Origin: an uncultured Spirochaetaceae bacterium
Lineage (GTDB): Bacteria; Spirochaetota; Spirochaetia; Sphaerochaetales; Sphaerochaetaceae
Reading direction: 5' to 3'
Assembly (NCBI GenBank): GCA_944388955.1
Contig: CALXKJ010000006.1
Location: forward strand, 62,001-126,000
Length of the DNA: 64,000 bases
Of the stretch, positions 34,108-43,119 are shown piece by piece (the stretch's first letter is position 1; the number at the start of each line of letters is the position of its first letter). The notes under the pieces were generated by a model, which was not told the DNA's origin, made no database searches, and saw only the letters and a list, made by a program, of their open reading frames with translations. Position numbers and translations under genes: made by a program.

Positions 34108-35188
34108 AGTAAGGACTCCTTTGTTCAGGCTTGCAAAACGGGAAGCGATGTCCCGTGAGAAGATATGGGCTATACGCGTAGGCTCTATTATCATAGCACT
34201 TATACTCGGATGCATCCCAATCATGCTTACTGGCAATAATCCGATTTCAGCATATGCTGTCATTGTGCAGGGCTCTGTTTCGCGGCCAATATATATAAGA
34301 CAGACAGTTAAAATCGCTATTCCGCTTCTTGGATGCGCTCTGGCTATAGCGCCATGCTTCAAGATGCGGTTCTGGAATATCGGGGCTGAAGGCCAGATAA
34401 CCATGGGTGCTGTGGCCGCGACATTCTTCGCTCTGAATTTCGCTAAGACGATTCCTTCTCCGCTTCTTTTGGCGATAATGTTCATCACAGCAGCTACCGC
34501 TGGAGGTTTATGGGCTCTCATTCCTGCATTCTTCAAGGCGAAATGGAATACGAATGAGACGCTCTTCACATTGATGATGAATTATATAGCAATCGGCATT
34601 GTCGCATGGCTTCAGGGTGGTCCCTGGGAAGGCCGCAAGGGCTCGCAGCTGATTCCGATGTTCGACGATGCGGCACGCCTTCCTGAAGTCTTCAGAGTCC
34701 ATTGCGGCTGGATAATCGTACTGCTGCTTGTTGTGCTTATGTACTTTTACATGAATAAGACAAAACAGGGCTTCGAAATCGCTGTAATAGGTGACTCAGT
34801 CAACACCGCGCGTTATGCGGGAATGAATGTCGGCTGGATTATCATGCGTACTATGTTCATTTCAGGGGCTATAAGCGGGATTGTCGGCTTCATGATAGTA
34901 TCAGGGGCAAATTACACGCTTTACAAAGGCGTTGCCAATGGTGTTGGCTTCACGTCTATCACCGTCGCATGGCTATCACAGCTCAATTCATTTGCCATGA
35001 TTGCCATATCCGCTATGCTCGCTATTCTTGAGAAGGGCTCCAATACGCTGCAGACAAGGCTTCAGGTACCTGCTTCAATTGCAGATATCATCACGGGAAT
35101 CCTTCTTTTCTCGATGCTTGCCAGTGAATTCTTCATCAACTACAAGCTTATCTTCCGTGGCCGTGACAAAAAGGAGGTGAACGCATGA
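34100..35188 (+). CDS. nucleoside-type ABC transporter permease, subunit 1
   Basis: 362 aa, BPD_transp_2 family, ten or so helices. The family feature FWNIGAEGQITMGAV is near residue 93, and EKGSNTLQTRLQVPASIADIITG near the C-terminus. This matches YufP-like subunits. The start at 34100 follows GGGGAGG and overlaps the ATPase stop by 8 nt; an ATG at 34094 lies within the site itself. It overlaps the next permease by 4 nt. Confidence 0.92.
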   Translation: MSEVRTPLFRLAKREAMSREKIWAIRVGSIIIALILGCIPIMLTGNNPISAYAVIVQGSVSRPIYIRQTVKIAIPLLGCALAIAPCFKMRFWNIGAEGQITMGAVAATFFALNFAKTIPSPLLLAIMFITAATAGGLWALIPAFFKAKWNTNETLFTLMMNYIAIGIVAWLQGGPWEGRKGSQLIPMFDDAARLPEVFRVHCGWIIVLLLVVLMYFYMNKTKQGFEIAVIGDSVNTARYAGMNVGWIIMRTMFISGAISGIVGFMIVSGANYTLYKGVANGVGFTSITVAWLSQLNSFAMIAISAMLAILEKGSNTLQTRLQVPASIADIITGILLFSMLASEFFINYKLIFRGRDKKEVNA

Positions 35189-36168
35189 CAATGATTATCA
35201 CACTGATTGCGGCAGCTGTGACATTCGGCACCGTTCTCATGTATGGCACACTTGGAGAGATTCTCACTGAGAAATCAGGCAACCTTAACCTTGGAGTGGA
35301 AGGTATCATGTATATGGGTGGTGCCTTCGGCCTTTTCGGGGCGTTCTACTATGAGAAAGCCGCGGGAGCGGCAGCAAGCGGTCCGCTTGCGATTATCATT
35401 GCAATCCTCTCCGCACTCATGGCTGGAATGGCCGCTTCCCTCATTTACAGCTTCATTACAGTAACACTGCGCGCAAACCAGAATGTAACAGGTCTTGCGC
35501 TCTCGATATTCGGCACGGGCATAGGTCAGTTCGTTGGTGAATACATGCGTGTAAGGGAAGGTGGTTATGTTGCCCTCAGCAATAACCTCAAGAATGCGTT
35601 CTCAGCAACGATTTTCCCTGATTTCATGGTGAAGATTCCAGTGGTAGGGCAGATTCTCTTCTCTCATACGGTATTCTTCTACCTTGCGGTTGTACTTGCA
35701 ATAATCATGTTCCTGTTCCTTAAGAAGACAAAATATGGAATGTATCTGACAGCTGTAGGTGAGTCACCTGCGGTGTCCGATGCCGCTGGAATTAATATCA
35801 CGCTATATAAGTATCTTGCCACCGTGATAGGAGGAGGAATATCAGCAATCGGTGGAATGGTATACATCATGACGACAGCGGGCTGCGTCTGGAACCATGA
35901 AGGTCTTTCAGGCGTTGGCTGGCTTGCTGTTGCTCTCGTTATCTTCTGTATATGGAGACCTCTGAATGCAATCTGGGGATCTGTGCTTTTCGGTGCGATG
36001 ATGATTATGTATCTTCGTGTCACGATTCCATTCATCCCTACTGAGATTTACAAGATTCTTCCATATATAGTCACTGTCATCGTTCTTATATTCACAAGCA
36101 TGAAGAACAGCCGTGATAAACAGCCGCCTGCATCGCTTGGATTGAATTACTTCAGGGAGGAGCGCTGA
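35185..36168 (+). CDS. nucleoside-type ABC transporter permease, subunit 2
   Basis: 327 aa, BPD_transp_2 family, YufQ-like. Motifs: TLGEILTEKSGNLNLGVEG near residue 27, TLRANQNVTGLALSIFGTG near 93, AVGESPAVSDAAGIN near 190. It forms the channel with subunit 1. ATGA overlap with the upstream gene and AAAGGAGG site. The binding-protein gene follows after 150 nt with its own promoter. Confidence 0.92.
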   Translation: MTMIITLIAAAVTFGTVLMYGTLGEILTEKSGNLNLGVEGIMYMGGAFGLFGAFYYEKAAGAAASGPLAIIIAILSALMAGMAASLIYSFITVTLRANQNVTGLALSIFGTGIGQFVGEYMRVREGGYVALSNNLKNAFSATIFPDFMVKIPVVGQILFSHTVFFYLAVVLAIIMFLFLKKTKYGMYLTAVGESPAVSDAAGINITLYKYLATVIGGGISAIGGMVYIMTTAGCVWNHEGLSGVGWLAVALVIFCIWRPLNAIWGSVLFGAMMIMYLRVTIPFIPTEIYKILPYIVTVIVLIFTSMKNSRDKQPPASLGLNYFREER

Positions 36169-36187
36169 TAGCCGTATTTACCGGTTA

Positions 36188-36246
36188 TGCAACATAGTTG
36201 CAACAAAATTATGCTGCATAAGTATCTGATATGCAGAAAATGCATA
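36188..36246 (+). promoter_or_regulatory. two inverted repeats upstream of the BMP-gene promoter, candidate operators
   Basis: TGCAAC-ATA-GTTGCA (36188-36202) and TATGCA-GAAAA-TGCATA (36230-36246) are perfect dyads in the gap before the binding-protein gene. Both lie upstream of the -35 element. They share TGCA half-sites, so a regulator of the LacI/PurR type is possible. Confidence 0.4.
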
Positions 36247-36263
36247 TATTGTTGCTGATTTCA

Positions 36264-36292
36264 TTGGCGATATTGCAAAAATGTTCTATGAT
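36264..36292 (+). promoter_or_regulatory. promoter of the BMP-family binding-protein gene
   Basis: TTGGCG (36264-36269) and TATGAT (36287-36292) are 17 nt apart. The start of transcription would be near 36299, 20 nt before the ATG. Confidence 0.6.
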
Positions 36293-36318
36293 TGAGGCAT
36301 AATTATTAAGGAGAGCAT

Positions 36319-37548
36319 ATGAAGAGAATCTCATGCGTTCTGTTTGTTCTTTTACTGGTTTGCGGCTTCGCATTCGCTGGCGGAAGCGCTGATAAAGCAG
36401 CTCCTGCTGCTGACACCAATTCCAATACAGTCAAGGTAGGACTTCTCTGTATCGGAGATGAAAATGACCAGGGCTATACCTACAACTTCATCAGGGGCCA
36501 GAAAGAGGCTACAGAGCTTCTGAAAGCTGATGGCATCAATGTTGACTGGGTTATCAAGTACAACATCGGTGAGGATGCGACATGTATTGATGCCAATATC
36601 GAGGCTGCAGAGGAAGGATGCCAGATCATCATCAACAACAGCTTCGGTTTTGAGCCGTTCATGCTTGAAGTCGTTGATGACTATCCGGATATTGAGTTCA
36701 TAAGCTGCACGAACTCCGCATCCGCAGTTGACGGCAGAGAGAACACACACAATGCATTCGCTGACATCTATGAAGGCAGATACATCGCAGGTGTTGTTGC
36801 AGGACTCAAGATGCAGGAGCTTATCGATAACGGTACAATCACACCGGAAGAAGCTGTAATCGGTTATGTTGGCGCATATTCATTCGCTGAGGTTATCTCT
36901 GGTTTCACAGCATACTTCCTCGGTGCAAGATCTGTTTGTCCTTCCGTGACAATGCTTGTCTCATTCGTAGGTTCATGGTCTGATGCTACAGCTGAGTCTG
37001 ACGCAGCTCTCGCTCTTGCTGATATGGGTTGTGTAATGATTTCACAGCATTCTGACAACACGACACCTGCAACAGCAGCTCAGTCACGTGGTATATTCCA
37101 TACAGGTTACAACAATGATATGACAGCTATTGCTCCTGAAGCATCCCTCATCTCCACAAGAATCGACTGGGGTATCTACTTCTATGAAGCAATCAAGGCA
37201 TATGTAAACGGCGAGGAGATTCCTCAGGACTGGTGCAAGGGTATGGCTGATGGCGCTGTTGTAATGACAGAGCTTAATGAGGCTATCGCTGCTCCTGGAA
37301 CAGCTGAGAAGATTGCTGAAGTTGAAGCGGCTATCGCTGATGGCTCACTCGAGGTCTTCGATACAAGCACATTCACAGTCGGTGGAGAGACACTCACTCA
37401 TGCATTCGCTCTTGATACTGATGGTGATTTCACAGCTGACTCGGCAGAAGCTGTATTTGACGGCGCATTCCACGAGTCTGAATTCCAGTCAGCTCCGTAC
37501 TTCACAGTACAGATTGATGGAATCAAGTGGCTTAACGCTGCGTATTGA
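36319..37548 (+). CDS. BMP/PnrA family nucleoside-type substrate-binding protein
   Basis: 409 aa. Signal peptide MKRISCVLFVLLLVCGFAFA, then GGSADKAAPAADTNSNTVK and the BMP domain: GDENDQGYTYNFIRGQKEA near residue 50, IIINNSFGFEPFMLEVVDDYPD near 107, EGRYIAGVVAGL near 152. The family includes Treponema PnrA (TmpC), a purine-nucleoside receptor. A Cys at 15 in the signal might act as a lipobox (LLVC), but the context is weak; Gly21 after AFA is a good type I site. AAGGAGA precedes the ATG by 6 nt. Placement after ATPase and two permeases supports nucleoside uptake. Confidence 0.93.
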   Translation: MKRISCVLFVLLLVCGFAFAGGSADKAAPAADTNSNTVKVGLLCIGDENDQGYTYNFIRGQKEATELLKADGINVDWVIKYNIGEDATCIDANIEAAEEGCQIIINNSFGFEPFMLEVVDDYPDIEFISCTNSASAVDGRENTHNAFADIYEGRYIAGVVAGLKMQELIDNGTITPEEAVIGYVGAYSFAEVISGFTAYFLGARSVCPSVTMLVSFVGSWSDATAESDAALALADMGCVMISQHSDNTTPATAAQSRGIFHTGYNNDMTAIAPEASLISTRIDWGIYFYEAIKAYVNGEEIPQDWCKGMADGAVVMTELNEAIAAPGTAEKIAEVEAAIADGSLEVFDTSTFTVGGETLTHAFALDTDGDFTADSAEAVFDGAFHESEFQSAPYFTVQIDGIKWLNAAY

Positions 37549-37568
37549 TTATTTCAATATGACAAAAG

Positions 37569-37598
37569 ACATCCCCTCGTGCGAGGGGATGTTCCTTT
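37569..37598. terminator. terminator shared by the BMP and cupin genes
   Basis: ACATCCCCTC (37569-37578) pairs with GAGGGGATGT (37583-37592), tetraloop GTGC, with TCCTTT on the right and CTTTTG on the left when read on the minus strand. It lies between convergent genes. Confidence 0.82.
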
Positions 37599-37609
37599 CA
37601 GAGCAGATT

Positions 37610-37933
37610 TCAGATGAAATCTTCACGCTCCGGTGTGAATATATCTATAAGCTCACCTTTCTCAAGACATACAAGTGAGTGCTCAACGTTGCCTGGAATA
37701 TACACTGTGTCACCAGCTGTCATCACAGCTGTATCGCCATCAAGCGTGAACTCAAAGCGGCCTGAGAGAATGAGAGCTATCTGCGTATGCGGATGCTTAT
37801 GTGGCGTACCGATACCACCGGCATCGAAATAGAGATGGCATGCCATCAGATCCTTGTCATGAGCAAGCACTTTCCTTTTTGACTTCTCATCAAGAACGCG
37901 TGCTTCAATATCTTTATCAAAGAAGAATCCCAT
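37610..37933 (-). CDS. small cupin-domain protein
   Basis: 107 aa, a single cupin barrel. Motif 1 residues are in GIGTPHKHPHTQIALILSG (H-x-H then Gln in place of the usual Glu region) and motif 2 in GDTVYIPGNVEHSL. Small cupins bind a metal and may act on, or sense, small molecules; function is unknown. Its ribosome site AGGAGG is made by the last two Arg codons of the deaminase gene, which ends 1 nt upstream of this start, so translation of the two is tightly coupled. Confidence 0.85.
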   Translation of the reverse strand: MGFFFDKDIEARVLDEKSKRKVLAHDKDLMACHLYFDAGGIGTPHKHPHTQIALILSGRFEFTLDGDTAVMTAGDTVYIPGNVEHSLVCLEKGELIDIFTPEREDFI

Positions 37934-37934
37934 A

Positions 37935-39215
37935 TTACCTCCTCAAGATGTCTTCCCATCTTTCTTTTGTCTTCGCGATTGCTTCTTCCTTATCAACTGT
38001 AAGAAGGAGTCCATGCTCCTTTACTTTCTTTCCTTTGCATAAGACGGTATCAATATTCTTCCTGTCTGCTGAAAACACTACAGCGGATAGAGGATCATTC
38101 ACAGGAGCCATATTGATATCTTCTGTGTTGATGAGAACGATATCGGCTTCTTTTCCCACCTCTATTGAGCCTATACGTTTATCAAGGCCAAGAGCTTTCG
38201 CGCCGTTGATAGTAGCCATGCTGAGTATATCGTATGGAGTGACGGCTGACGGAGTCATCATGCTCACAGTCTGCAGCAGTGCCCCTATATTCATCTCCTT
38301 TATCATCGAGAGGTTGTTATTCGAGGATGCGCCGTCTGTTCCCATCGCGACATTTATGCCTTTTCCTCTTATCTTTGCTATCTCTGCAACTCCTGATGCG
38401 AGTTTCATATTCGATGAAGGGTTGTAGACGGCAGAGACATTATGTTTTTTCAGGATTTCCATATCATCATCGGAAAGATAGATGGAATGGGCTGCATAAG
38501 CAGGGACGGAGAACGCGCCAGTTGATTCGATAAGCGCTGCTGGTGACATTCCGTATTGCTTCATGCAATCATCATTCTCTTTCTTTGTCTCAGAAAGGTG
38601 TGTATGGAGGAATGCACCTCTCTCCTTTACCCATTCTGCGGCGATAGAATAACACTCCGGTGTTGCTGTATAAACGGCGTGGACGCCTGCATCAAGCCTG
38701 AACATATCATCATTTCCAATAGCTTCAAGAATACGTGGTGCTGTATTGCTTATTCTCCACTGGGCATCCTTGTCGTCATTCATGAATGTCTGGCTGATGA
38801 TTCCTCTGATTCCAGCTTCCTTAACAGCCTTCACTGTATTCCATGCATTGAAATACATATCAGCAAAGACTGTGCAGCCCGAGTCTATAAGCTCCGCGCA
38901 GCCAAGGCGAGATGACTGATATATATCCTCGTCGACAAGCTTGTCTTCGATAGGGAATATCTCGGATAGCCAGTCCTGGAGATTTTCCGCCGTATCCTTG
39001 TAATTCCTCATGAGAACCATCGAGAGGTGAGTGTGCGCATTCACAAATGATGGAAGAGCTATCATCTCGGAGGCGTCGATTATTTCATCTGCCTCTTCCA
39101 TGATGCTCGGCTCAACTCTGCTTATGATTCCATCTTTGATGAGGATATCTCCTCGGAAGAAGAGATTCCTTTCTGTCATCGGTATTATCGTGGCATTTCT
39201 GATAAGCGTTTTCAT
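37935..39215 (-). CDS. MTA/SAH-type deaminase (amidohydrolase family)
   Basis: 426 aa. Metal ligands: NAHTHLS near residue 58, FLHTHLSETKKE near 205, AAHSIYL (usually AHC) near 240, and GTDGASSNNNLSM near 290. The lineage is 5'-methylthioadenosine / S-adenosylhomocysteine deaminase, giving the inosyl product and ammonia; adenosine may also be a substrate. It lies next to a nucleoside-type importer, which fits nucleoside salvage. No Shine-Dalgarno site: the -10 TAGAAT ends 7 nt before the ATG, so it may be leaderless. An ATG at 39224 overlaps that element. Confidence 0.9.
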   Translation of the reverse strand: MKTLIRNATIIPMTERNLFFRGDILIKDGIISRVEPSIMEEADEIIDASEMIALPSFVNAHTHLSMVLMRNYKDTAENLQDWLSEIFPIEDKLVDEDIYQSSRLGCAELIDSGCTVFADMYFNAWNTVKAVKEAGIRGIISQTFMNDDKDAQWRISNTAPRILEAIGNDDMFRLDAGVHAVYTATPECYSIAAEWVKERGAFLHTHLSETKKENDDCMKQYGMSPAALIESTGAFSVPAYAAHSIYLSDDDMEILKKHNVSAVYNPSSNMKLASGVAEIAKIRGKGINVAMGTDGASSNNNLSMIKEMNIGALLQTVSMMTPSAVTPYDILSMATINGAKALGLDKRIGSIEVGKEADIVLINTEDINMAPVNDPLSAVVFSADRKNIDTVLCKGKKVKEHGLLLTVDKEEAIAKTKERWEDILRR

Positions 39216-39222
39216 ACAGCGC

Positions 39223-39231
39223 ATTCTAGCA
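39223..39231 (-). promoter_or_regulatory. extended -10 promoter giving a leaderless deaminase mRNA
   Basis: On the minus strand TGC-TAGAAT (TAGAAT at 39228-39223) ends 7 nt before the ATG at 39215. The start site would coincide with the initiation codon. Confidence 0.5.
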
Positions 39232-39249
39232 TAAAAGGTGTATGAAAAA

Positions 39250-39273
39250 CAGAAAAGGCGCCGAAGCGCCTTC
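39250..39273 (-). terminator. terminator of the acyl-CoA synthetase gene
   Basis: Read on the minus strand, AAGGCGC-TTCG-GCGCCTT is followed by TTCTG and a T-rich stretch. It starts 4 nt after the stop codon. Confidence 0.8.
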
Positions 39274-39276
39274 CCA

Positions 39277-40989
39277 TTATTTCACAAGACCACGTTTGAT
39301 CTTCTTTGTCGTAGTGACTTCCATAGGTTTGTCAACGAATGTGACCTTCTCGATTTTCTTGTAGCCTGCGAGATTTCTGTTGACCTCTGTCACGATGCCT
39401 TCGATTTCCTTCTGTATCTCTTCCTTCGACTTGCCGGAATCCTTATAGAAATCCTCTGATGGATATATAACAGCTTCAATCGATTCGCATGGAACATCCT
39501 TCTTCACCTGGAAGCCTCTGATGAGAATCTGCTCAATCTGCTGGTAAAGCTGGAACATATCCTCGATTTCCTCTGGGAATACATTCTTGCCACCCTCTGT
39601 GACAATGATGTTCTTCGCTCTTCCCTTGAGATAGAGATAATTCTCGCTGTCGAGATAGCCGAGGTCACCTGTTCTGAGATATCCATTCTCATCAAAGAGC
39701 GCCTTTGTGTTCTCCTCGTCGTCGAGGTAGCCTTTGCAGATATTCGGACCTTTGACTCTGATTTCTCCAACACCATCCGAATCCTTGTCCGCGATGATCA
39801 TATCGACGAAGTTGAGGACTCTACCTACGGAGTCAACTTTGAAATGCTCAGGCGGATTGAGTGTCAGGATAGGGGATGTCTCCGTGAGACCATAGCCTTG
39901 CAGGAAGTTGAGTCCAAGCTGCTGGTACTGCTTGAAGACAGTCGGGGAGAGCGGGCCTGCACCGCAGATGAGAACCTTTGAGTTGTCCAATCCGACTTTT
40001 GAGATGATAAGCTTGTTGAAGAACTTCCTTAAAGGTGCCTTTCCGAATACCTTCTTGCACCATCCGTTGATGACCATGAGAGTTCTCACAAGGCCATAGA
40101 CTATCGGGCCCTTCGCTTTGACCTGCTTGAATATGCCGGCTATGACTTTGTTGTAGAGAAGAGGAATACCCATGAATACAGTAACCTTTCCCATCTTCAT
40201 ATCAGCAATCATCCTCGATACGATGATTCCATGACCGAAGAGACAGTCCGCACCATGCCTGATAGTCTCAAGAAGCACAGCGGTGCAGCAATAGCTGTGA
40301 TGAAGCGGGAGAAGTGCATAGAGCACATCTGTCTCATCGACATGCATACCGTTTGCCGCCTGATAGACATTTGATGTTATGTTCCTATGGGACAGTACCG
40401 CACCTTTTTCATTTCCTGTGGTACCTGATGTGAAGAGGATAGCCGCATCGTCGAATTCGGAGCGCTCGACATGGTTTTCAAGCATCGGGCATTCAACTTC
40501 AGCAATCTTATCGTAATCATCGCTCTTGCCTTTGAGCATTGCCTTTCCGAGAAGCGAGTCATACCATGTGCCGCCAATGCCTTTCATCTTCTCAAGGACA
40601 TCGAAATCACAGATGGCGAATCTTGCTTTTGCATACTCTGAAAGCCTCATGCATCTGTCGACATGCATCTGGTTATCAATTGGTACGACCACACCGCCAG
40701 CGGCGAGGATAGCAAAGTATCCGATTGCCCAGTCCGGACTGTTCTTGCCATTGAGAAGTACCCTGTCACCGGCCTTTATACCTTTTGAGACAAGATAAGA
40801 TGCCCCCTTCATGATTTTCTCATAAGCGGCTTTGTATGACAGATCCTTCCTGTCCGGCTCGAAGACCGTGAAGCATGGACGCTCCGGATAACGGATATAA
40901 GCCATATCGAAAAGCTCTGGAATCGTAGGCCATTCGCCTTTGACGACACCTTTGTCTCTGAATTCTTTTATTTCATCCCACGCGTACAT
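39277..40989 (-). CDS. AMP-dependent acyl-CoA synthetase/ligase
   Basis: 570 aa. ANL superfamily motifs: AILFTSGTTGNEKGAVLSHRN (P-loop, about 183-203), LQGYGLTETSPI (A5, near 345), YLRTGDLGYLD (A7, near 430), and a C-terminal lysine in VTTTKKIKRGLVK. The N-terminal region is the long-chain acyl type. It activates a fatty or other carboxylic acid with ATP and CoA. The start at 40989 is supported by GGAAGG 6 nt upstream; ATGs at 40995 and 41013 lie at or before that site. Confidence 0.9.
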   Translation of the reverse strand: MYAWDEIKEFRDKGVVKGEWPTIPELFDMAYIRYPERPCFTVFEPDRKDLSYKAAYEKIMKGASYLVSKGIKAGDRVLLNGKNSPDWAIGYFAILAAGGVVVPIDNQMHVDRCMRLSEYAKARFAICDFDVLEKMKGIGGTWYDSLLGKAMLKGKSDDYDKIAEVECPMLENHVERSEFDDAAILFTSGTTGNEKGAVLSHRNITSNVYQAANGMHVDETDVLYALLPLHHSYCCTAVLLETIRHGADCLFGHGIIVSRMIADMKMGKVTVFMGIPLLYNKVIAGIFKQVKAKGPIVYGLVRTLMVINGWCKKVFGKAPLRKFFNKLIISKVGLDNSKVLICGAGPLSPTVFKQYQQLGLNFLQGYGLTETSPILTLNPPEHFKVDSVGRVLNFVDMIIADKDSDGVGEIRVKGPNICKGYLDDEENTKALFDENGYLRTGDLGYLDSENYLYLKGRAKNIIVTEGGKNVFPEEIEDMFQLYQQIEQILIRGFQVKKDVPCESIEAVIYPSEDFYKDSGKSKEEIQKEIEGIVTEVNRNLAGYKKIEKVTFVDKPMEVTTTKKIKRGLVK

Positions 40990-41094
40990 ATTCATCCTTC
41001 CGACGGCATGCAATGCTATTCTGCCACAAAATGGCCGCCGTAACGATGTATAGTTATATATTACTATTCATGCTTTGTCATCAGGTGAAAAGAA

Positions 41095-41853
41095 TTATCT
41101 GTCAGAAAATAGCACCTTATCGTTAAGAATATCCTTCAGCTCCGGATACACGGCATCGGCTCTTTCCTCCAGTCCTTCCTTGTCTCCAGAGCCGGTAAGC
41201 ACGGCAACAGCATAGCCAGCCTTGCCATGGTGGGCGAATTCCATATCGACGATAGTGTCGCCGATTACAGCGACTTCATCGCTGTTGAGTGAGAATTCAG
41301 CACAGAACTCCTTGATGGCTTCAGGATTCGGCTTCTTGGCTGTCGGTGAATCCTTTGTCCTCATGAAGGAGATATACTCTGTTATTCCCATCTTCTTCAG
41401 GAAGAGCTCTGTGGAAATGGTGGTGTCAGTGGTTACGATACCGATGATGTAGCCACGGTAATGCATTGCCTTTATCACTTCCTTCACATAAGGAAATTCC
41501 ATGTGTTCAAGTCTTTCTGAAAGCCCGAAATCCTCATGATTGAGCAATCCTTTTACGGATTTCCATACACGCCATGGATTCATTCTGTAATGGAATGTCA
41601 ATGAGAGCACGCGCATTGTTGCACGTAAAAGCTTGTCATGACGGAATATGATACCATCGGGATAGGTTTTCCCGTCCCCATCAACTCCGACAATGCGGCA
41701 GAAGTCCTGGATGCATTCATTCTTCCTCTCATTTGGCATGTTCGCTTTTGCGAGTCCGCGCGAGATAGCGGCGGAGAGGACAGGGCCCCAGACTACACCG
41801 TAATCGAAGAGCGTTCCATCTTTATCAAGGATGATGCCCTTAATTGCTCCCAT
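41095..41853 (-). CDS. HAD superfamily phosphatase (phosphoglycolate phosphatase-like)
   Basis: 252 aa. HAD motifs: LDKDGTLFD near residue 9 (nucleophile and acid/base Asp), GIVTTDT (motif II), a Lys in TAKKPNPEAI (motif III), and VIGDTIVDMEFAH (motif IV). A helical cap lies between motifs I and II. Substrate is unknown. The ATG at 41853 is chosen because conserved sequence begins there; it lacks a ribosome site and has TATTCT 6 nt upstream, so it may be leaderless. An in-frame ATG at 41904 is less likely. Confidence 0.85.
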   Translation of the reverse strand: MGAIKGIILDKDGTLFDYGVVWGPVLSAAISRGLAKANMPNERKNECIQDFCRIVGVDGDGKTYPDGIIFRHDKLLRATMRVLSLTFHYRMNPWRVWKSVKGLLNHEDFGLSERLEHMEFPYVKEVIKAMHYRGYIIGIVTTDTTISTELFLKKMGITEYISFMRTKDSPTAKKPNPEAIKEFCAEFSLNSDEVAVIGDTIVDMEFAHHGKAGYAVAVLTGSGDKEGLEERADAVYPELKDILNDKVLFSDR

Positions 41854-41859
41854 ATTTAC

Positions 41860-41888
41860 AGAATATGCAAAAAGAATGCTTTTGGCTA
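41860..41888 (-). promoter_or_regulatory. candidate promoter giving a leaderless HAD mRNA
   Basis: On the minus strand TAGCCA, then 17 nt, then TATTCT (41865-41860), which ends 6 nt before the ATG at 41853. Confidence 0.4.
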
Positions 41889-41943
41889 CACTTTCAGTAT
41901 GCATGCCTGCTGCAGTGGTGTATTTCCTCTGTTCGGTATGCCT

Positions 41944-41981
41944 GAAAGAGCGCTTTTTATGATATGAATGCGCTCTTTTTG
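41944..41981 (+). terminator. terminator-like hairpin in the ispE leader
   Basis: AAAGAGCGC (41945-41953) pairs with GCGCTCTTT (41970-41978) and is followed by TTGC. No plus-strand gene lies upstream for more than 4 kb, so it is either an attenuator of ispE or chance. Confidence 0.5.
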
Positions 41982-41996
41982 CAGGGAGTATCGCTT

Positions 41997-42800
41997 ATGG
42001 TGCATGTTGAAGCCAATGCAAAAATCAATATAGGGCTTATCGTCGGAGATAAGCGATCAGATGGCTACCATGATTTAGAAACGATAATGGCCCGGATATC
42101 TCTATCTGATTATATCGATATGGAAATACATGAATCGGAAAGCACATCTGTCAAAATCATGGGAAATGATTCTTATCTGGCTGAAGGAATGGATCTTATG
42201 GAAAAAGGCGCTCTCTTCTTCTCTTCTCTTTCCGGACATGATTTCTCTCTTTCGATATGGATTGATAAACACATACCGGCAGGAGCAGGGCTTGGAGGCG
42301 GGTCGTCGGACGCCGCTTCAGTCATAACAGCGCTGAATGCCTATTTCGATAATCCTATAGAGCATGATGAGCTGACAAGGTTTTCAGTTGATGTTGGCTC
42401 CGATGTGCCCTTTTTTGTCTCGGGATTCCGTGGTGCGCTCGTTACTGGAAAAGGGGAGTGCGTGCGGGAATGTGCAGTCCCTCATGGCAGCGCTGTAACG
42501 CTCTTTCTGCCACGTTCCAGAATGGAGACATCCGGAGCCTATAAAGCTCTTGATGCAATAAGAAGGCCACAGCGTCATTTACCACTTCTTGATGGTGTAT
42601 CTCCGACAAGAAGGACGCATCCAAATGATTTTGAGCATCTATACAATGTGAAATTCCCACTTTGTGACCGGAAGGATGATTATCCATATGTTTCCCTCAC
42701 TGGCTCCGGTTCCGCTTGGTATATGCTCTCATCTACGCCCTCAGAGATGGTTGAAAATTTCACCGATTATGATATCCTGTCTCAGTATTTTGTAATATGA
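41997..42800 (+). CDS. ispE: 4-diphosphocytidyl-2-C-methyl-D-erythritol kinase
   Basis: 267 aa. GHMP kinase: [27 protein letters not shown] at the N-terminus (split motif AKIN and GYHDL), ATP motif [15 protein letters not shown] near 93-107, and [10 protein letters not shown] near 135. It phosphorylates CDP-ME in the MEP isoprenoid route. Somewhat short for the family (about 280-300). The start at 41997 has GGGAG 8 nt upstream. Followed at 26 nt by spoVG, the order common in many bacteria. Confidence 0.95.
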   Translation: MVHVEANAKINIGLIVGDKRSDGYHDLETIMARISLSDYIDMEIHESESTSVKIMGNDSYLAEGMDLMEKGALFFSSLSGHDFSLSIWIDKHIPAGAGLGGGSSDAASVITALNAYFDNPIEHDELTRFSVDVGSDVPFFVSGFRGALVTGKGECVRECAVPHGSAVTLFLPRSRMETSGAYKALDAIRRPQRHLPLLDGVSPTRRTHPNDFEHLYNVKFPLCDRKDDYPYVSLTGSGSAWYMLSSTPSEMVENFTDYDILSQYFVI

Positions 42801-42826
42801 GGCATAGCCTCGAGGGGTTTGAGGAA

Positions 42827-43078
42827 ATGGAAATTACAGACATCAGAGTAAGAAAGGTCGACGGCAATGAAAAGCTGAAGGCCTATGTTACGGTTGCTTT
42901 CGACAATGAATTCGCTGTTCATAATATCAAGGTTATTGAGTCGCAGAATGGGCTTTTCATTGCAATGCCAAGCCGTGCTTCCGGAGATGGAAGCTATAGG
43001 GATATTGCCCATCCTATCAACACAGTATTCAGAGAGAAGCTTCAGAATGCTATTATTGAGGAGTATGGCAAGGCCTGA
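42827..43078 (+). CDS. spoVG: septation regulator / RNA-binding protein SpoVG
   Basis: 83 aa. Starts [21 protein letters not shown], with [23 protein letters not shown] in the middle, the classic SpoVG signature, and a C-terminal helix. SpoVG binds DNA/RNA and regulates gene expression in Borrelia and Firmicutes. Downstream of ispE as in Bacillus. The start at 42827 is set by the family; a GAGGGG lies 9 nt upstream. Confidence 0.96.
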   Translation: MEITDIRVRKVDGNEKLKAYVTVAFDNEFAVHNIKVIESQNGLFIAMPSRASGDGSYRDIAHPINTVFREKLQNAIIEEYGKA

Positions 43079-43081
43079 TAT

Positions 43082-43099
43082 TGCCCCATGGGCATTTTT
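43082..43099 (+). terminator. short terminator after spoVG
   Basis: TGCCC-CAT-GGGCA followed by TTTTTC; the stem is only 5 bp. Confidence 0.5.
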
Positions 43100-43119
43100 C
43101 TGTTAGTTTTCCTGTGATT

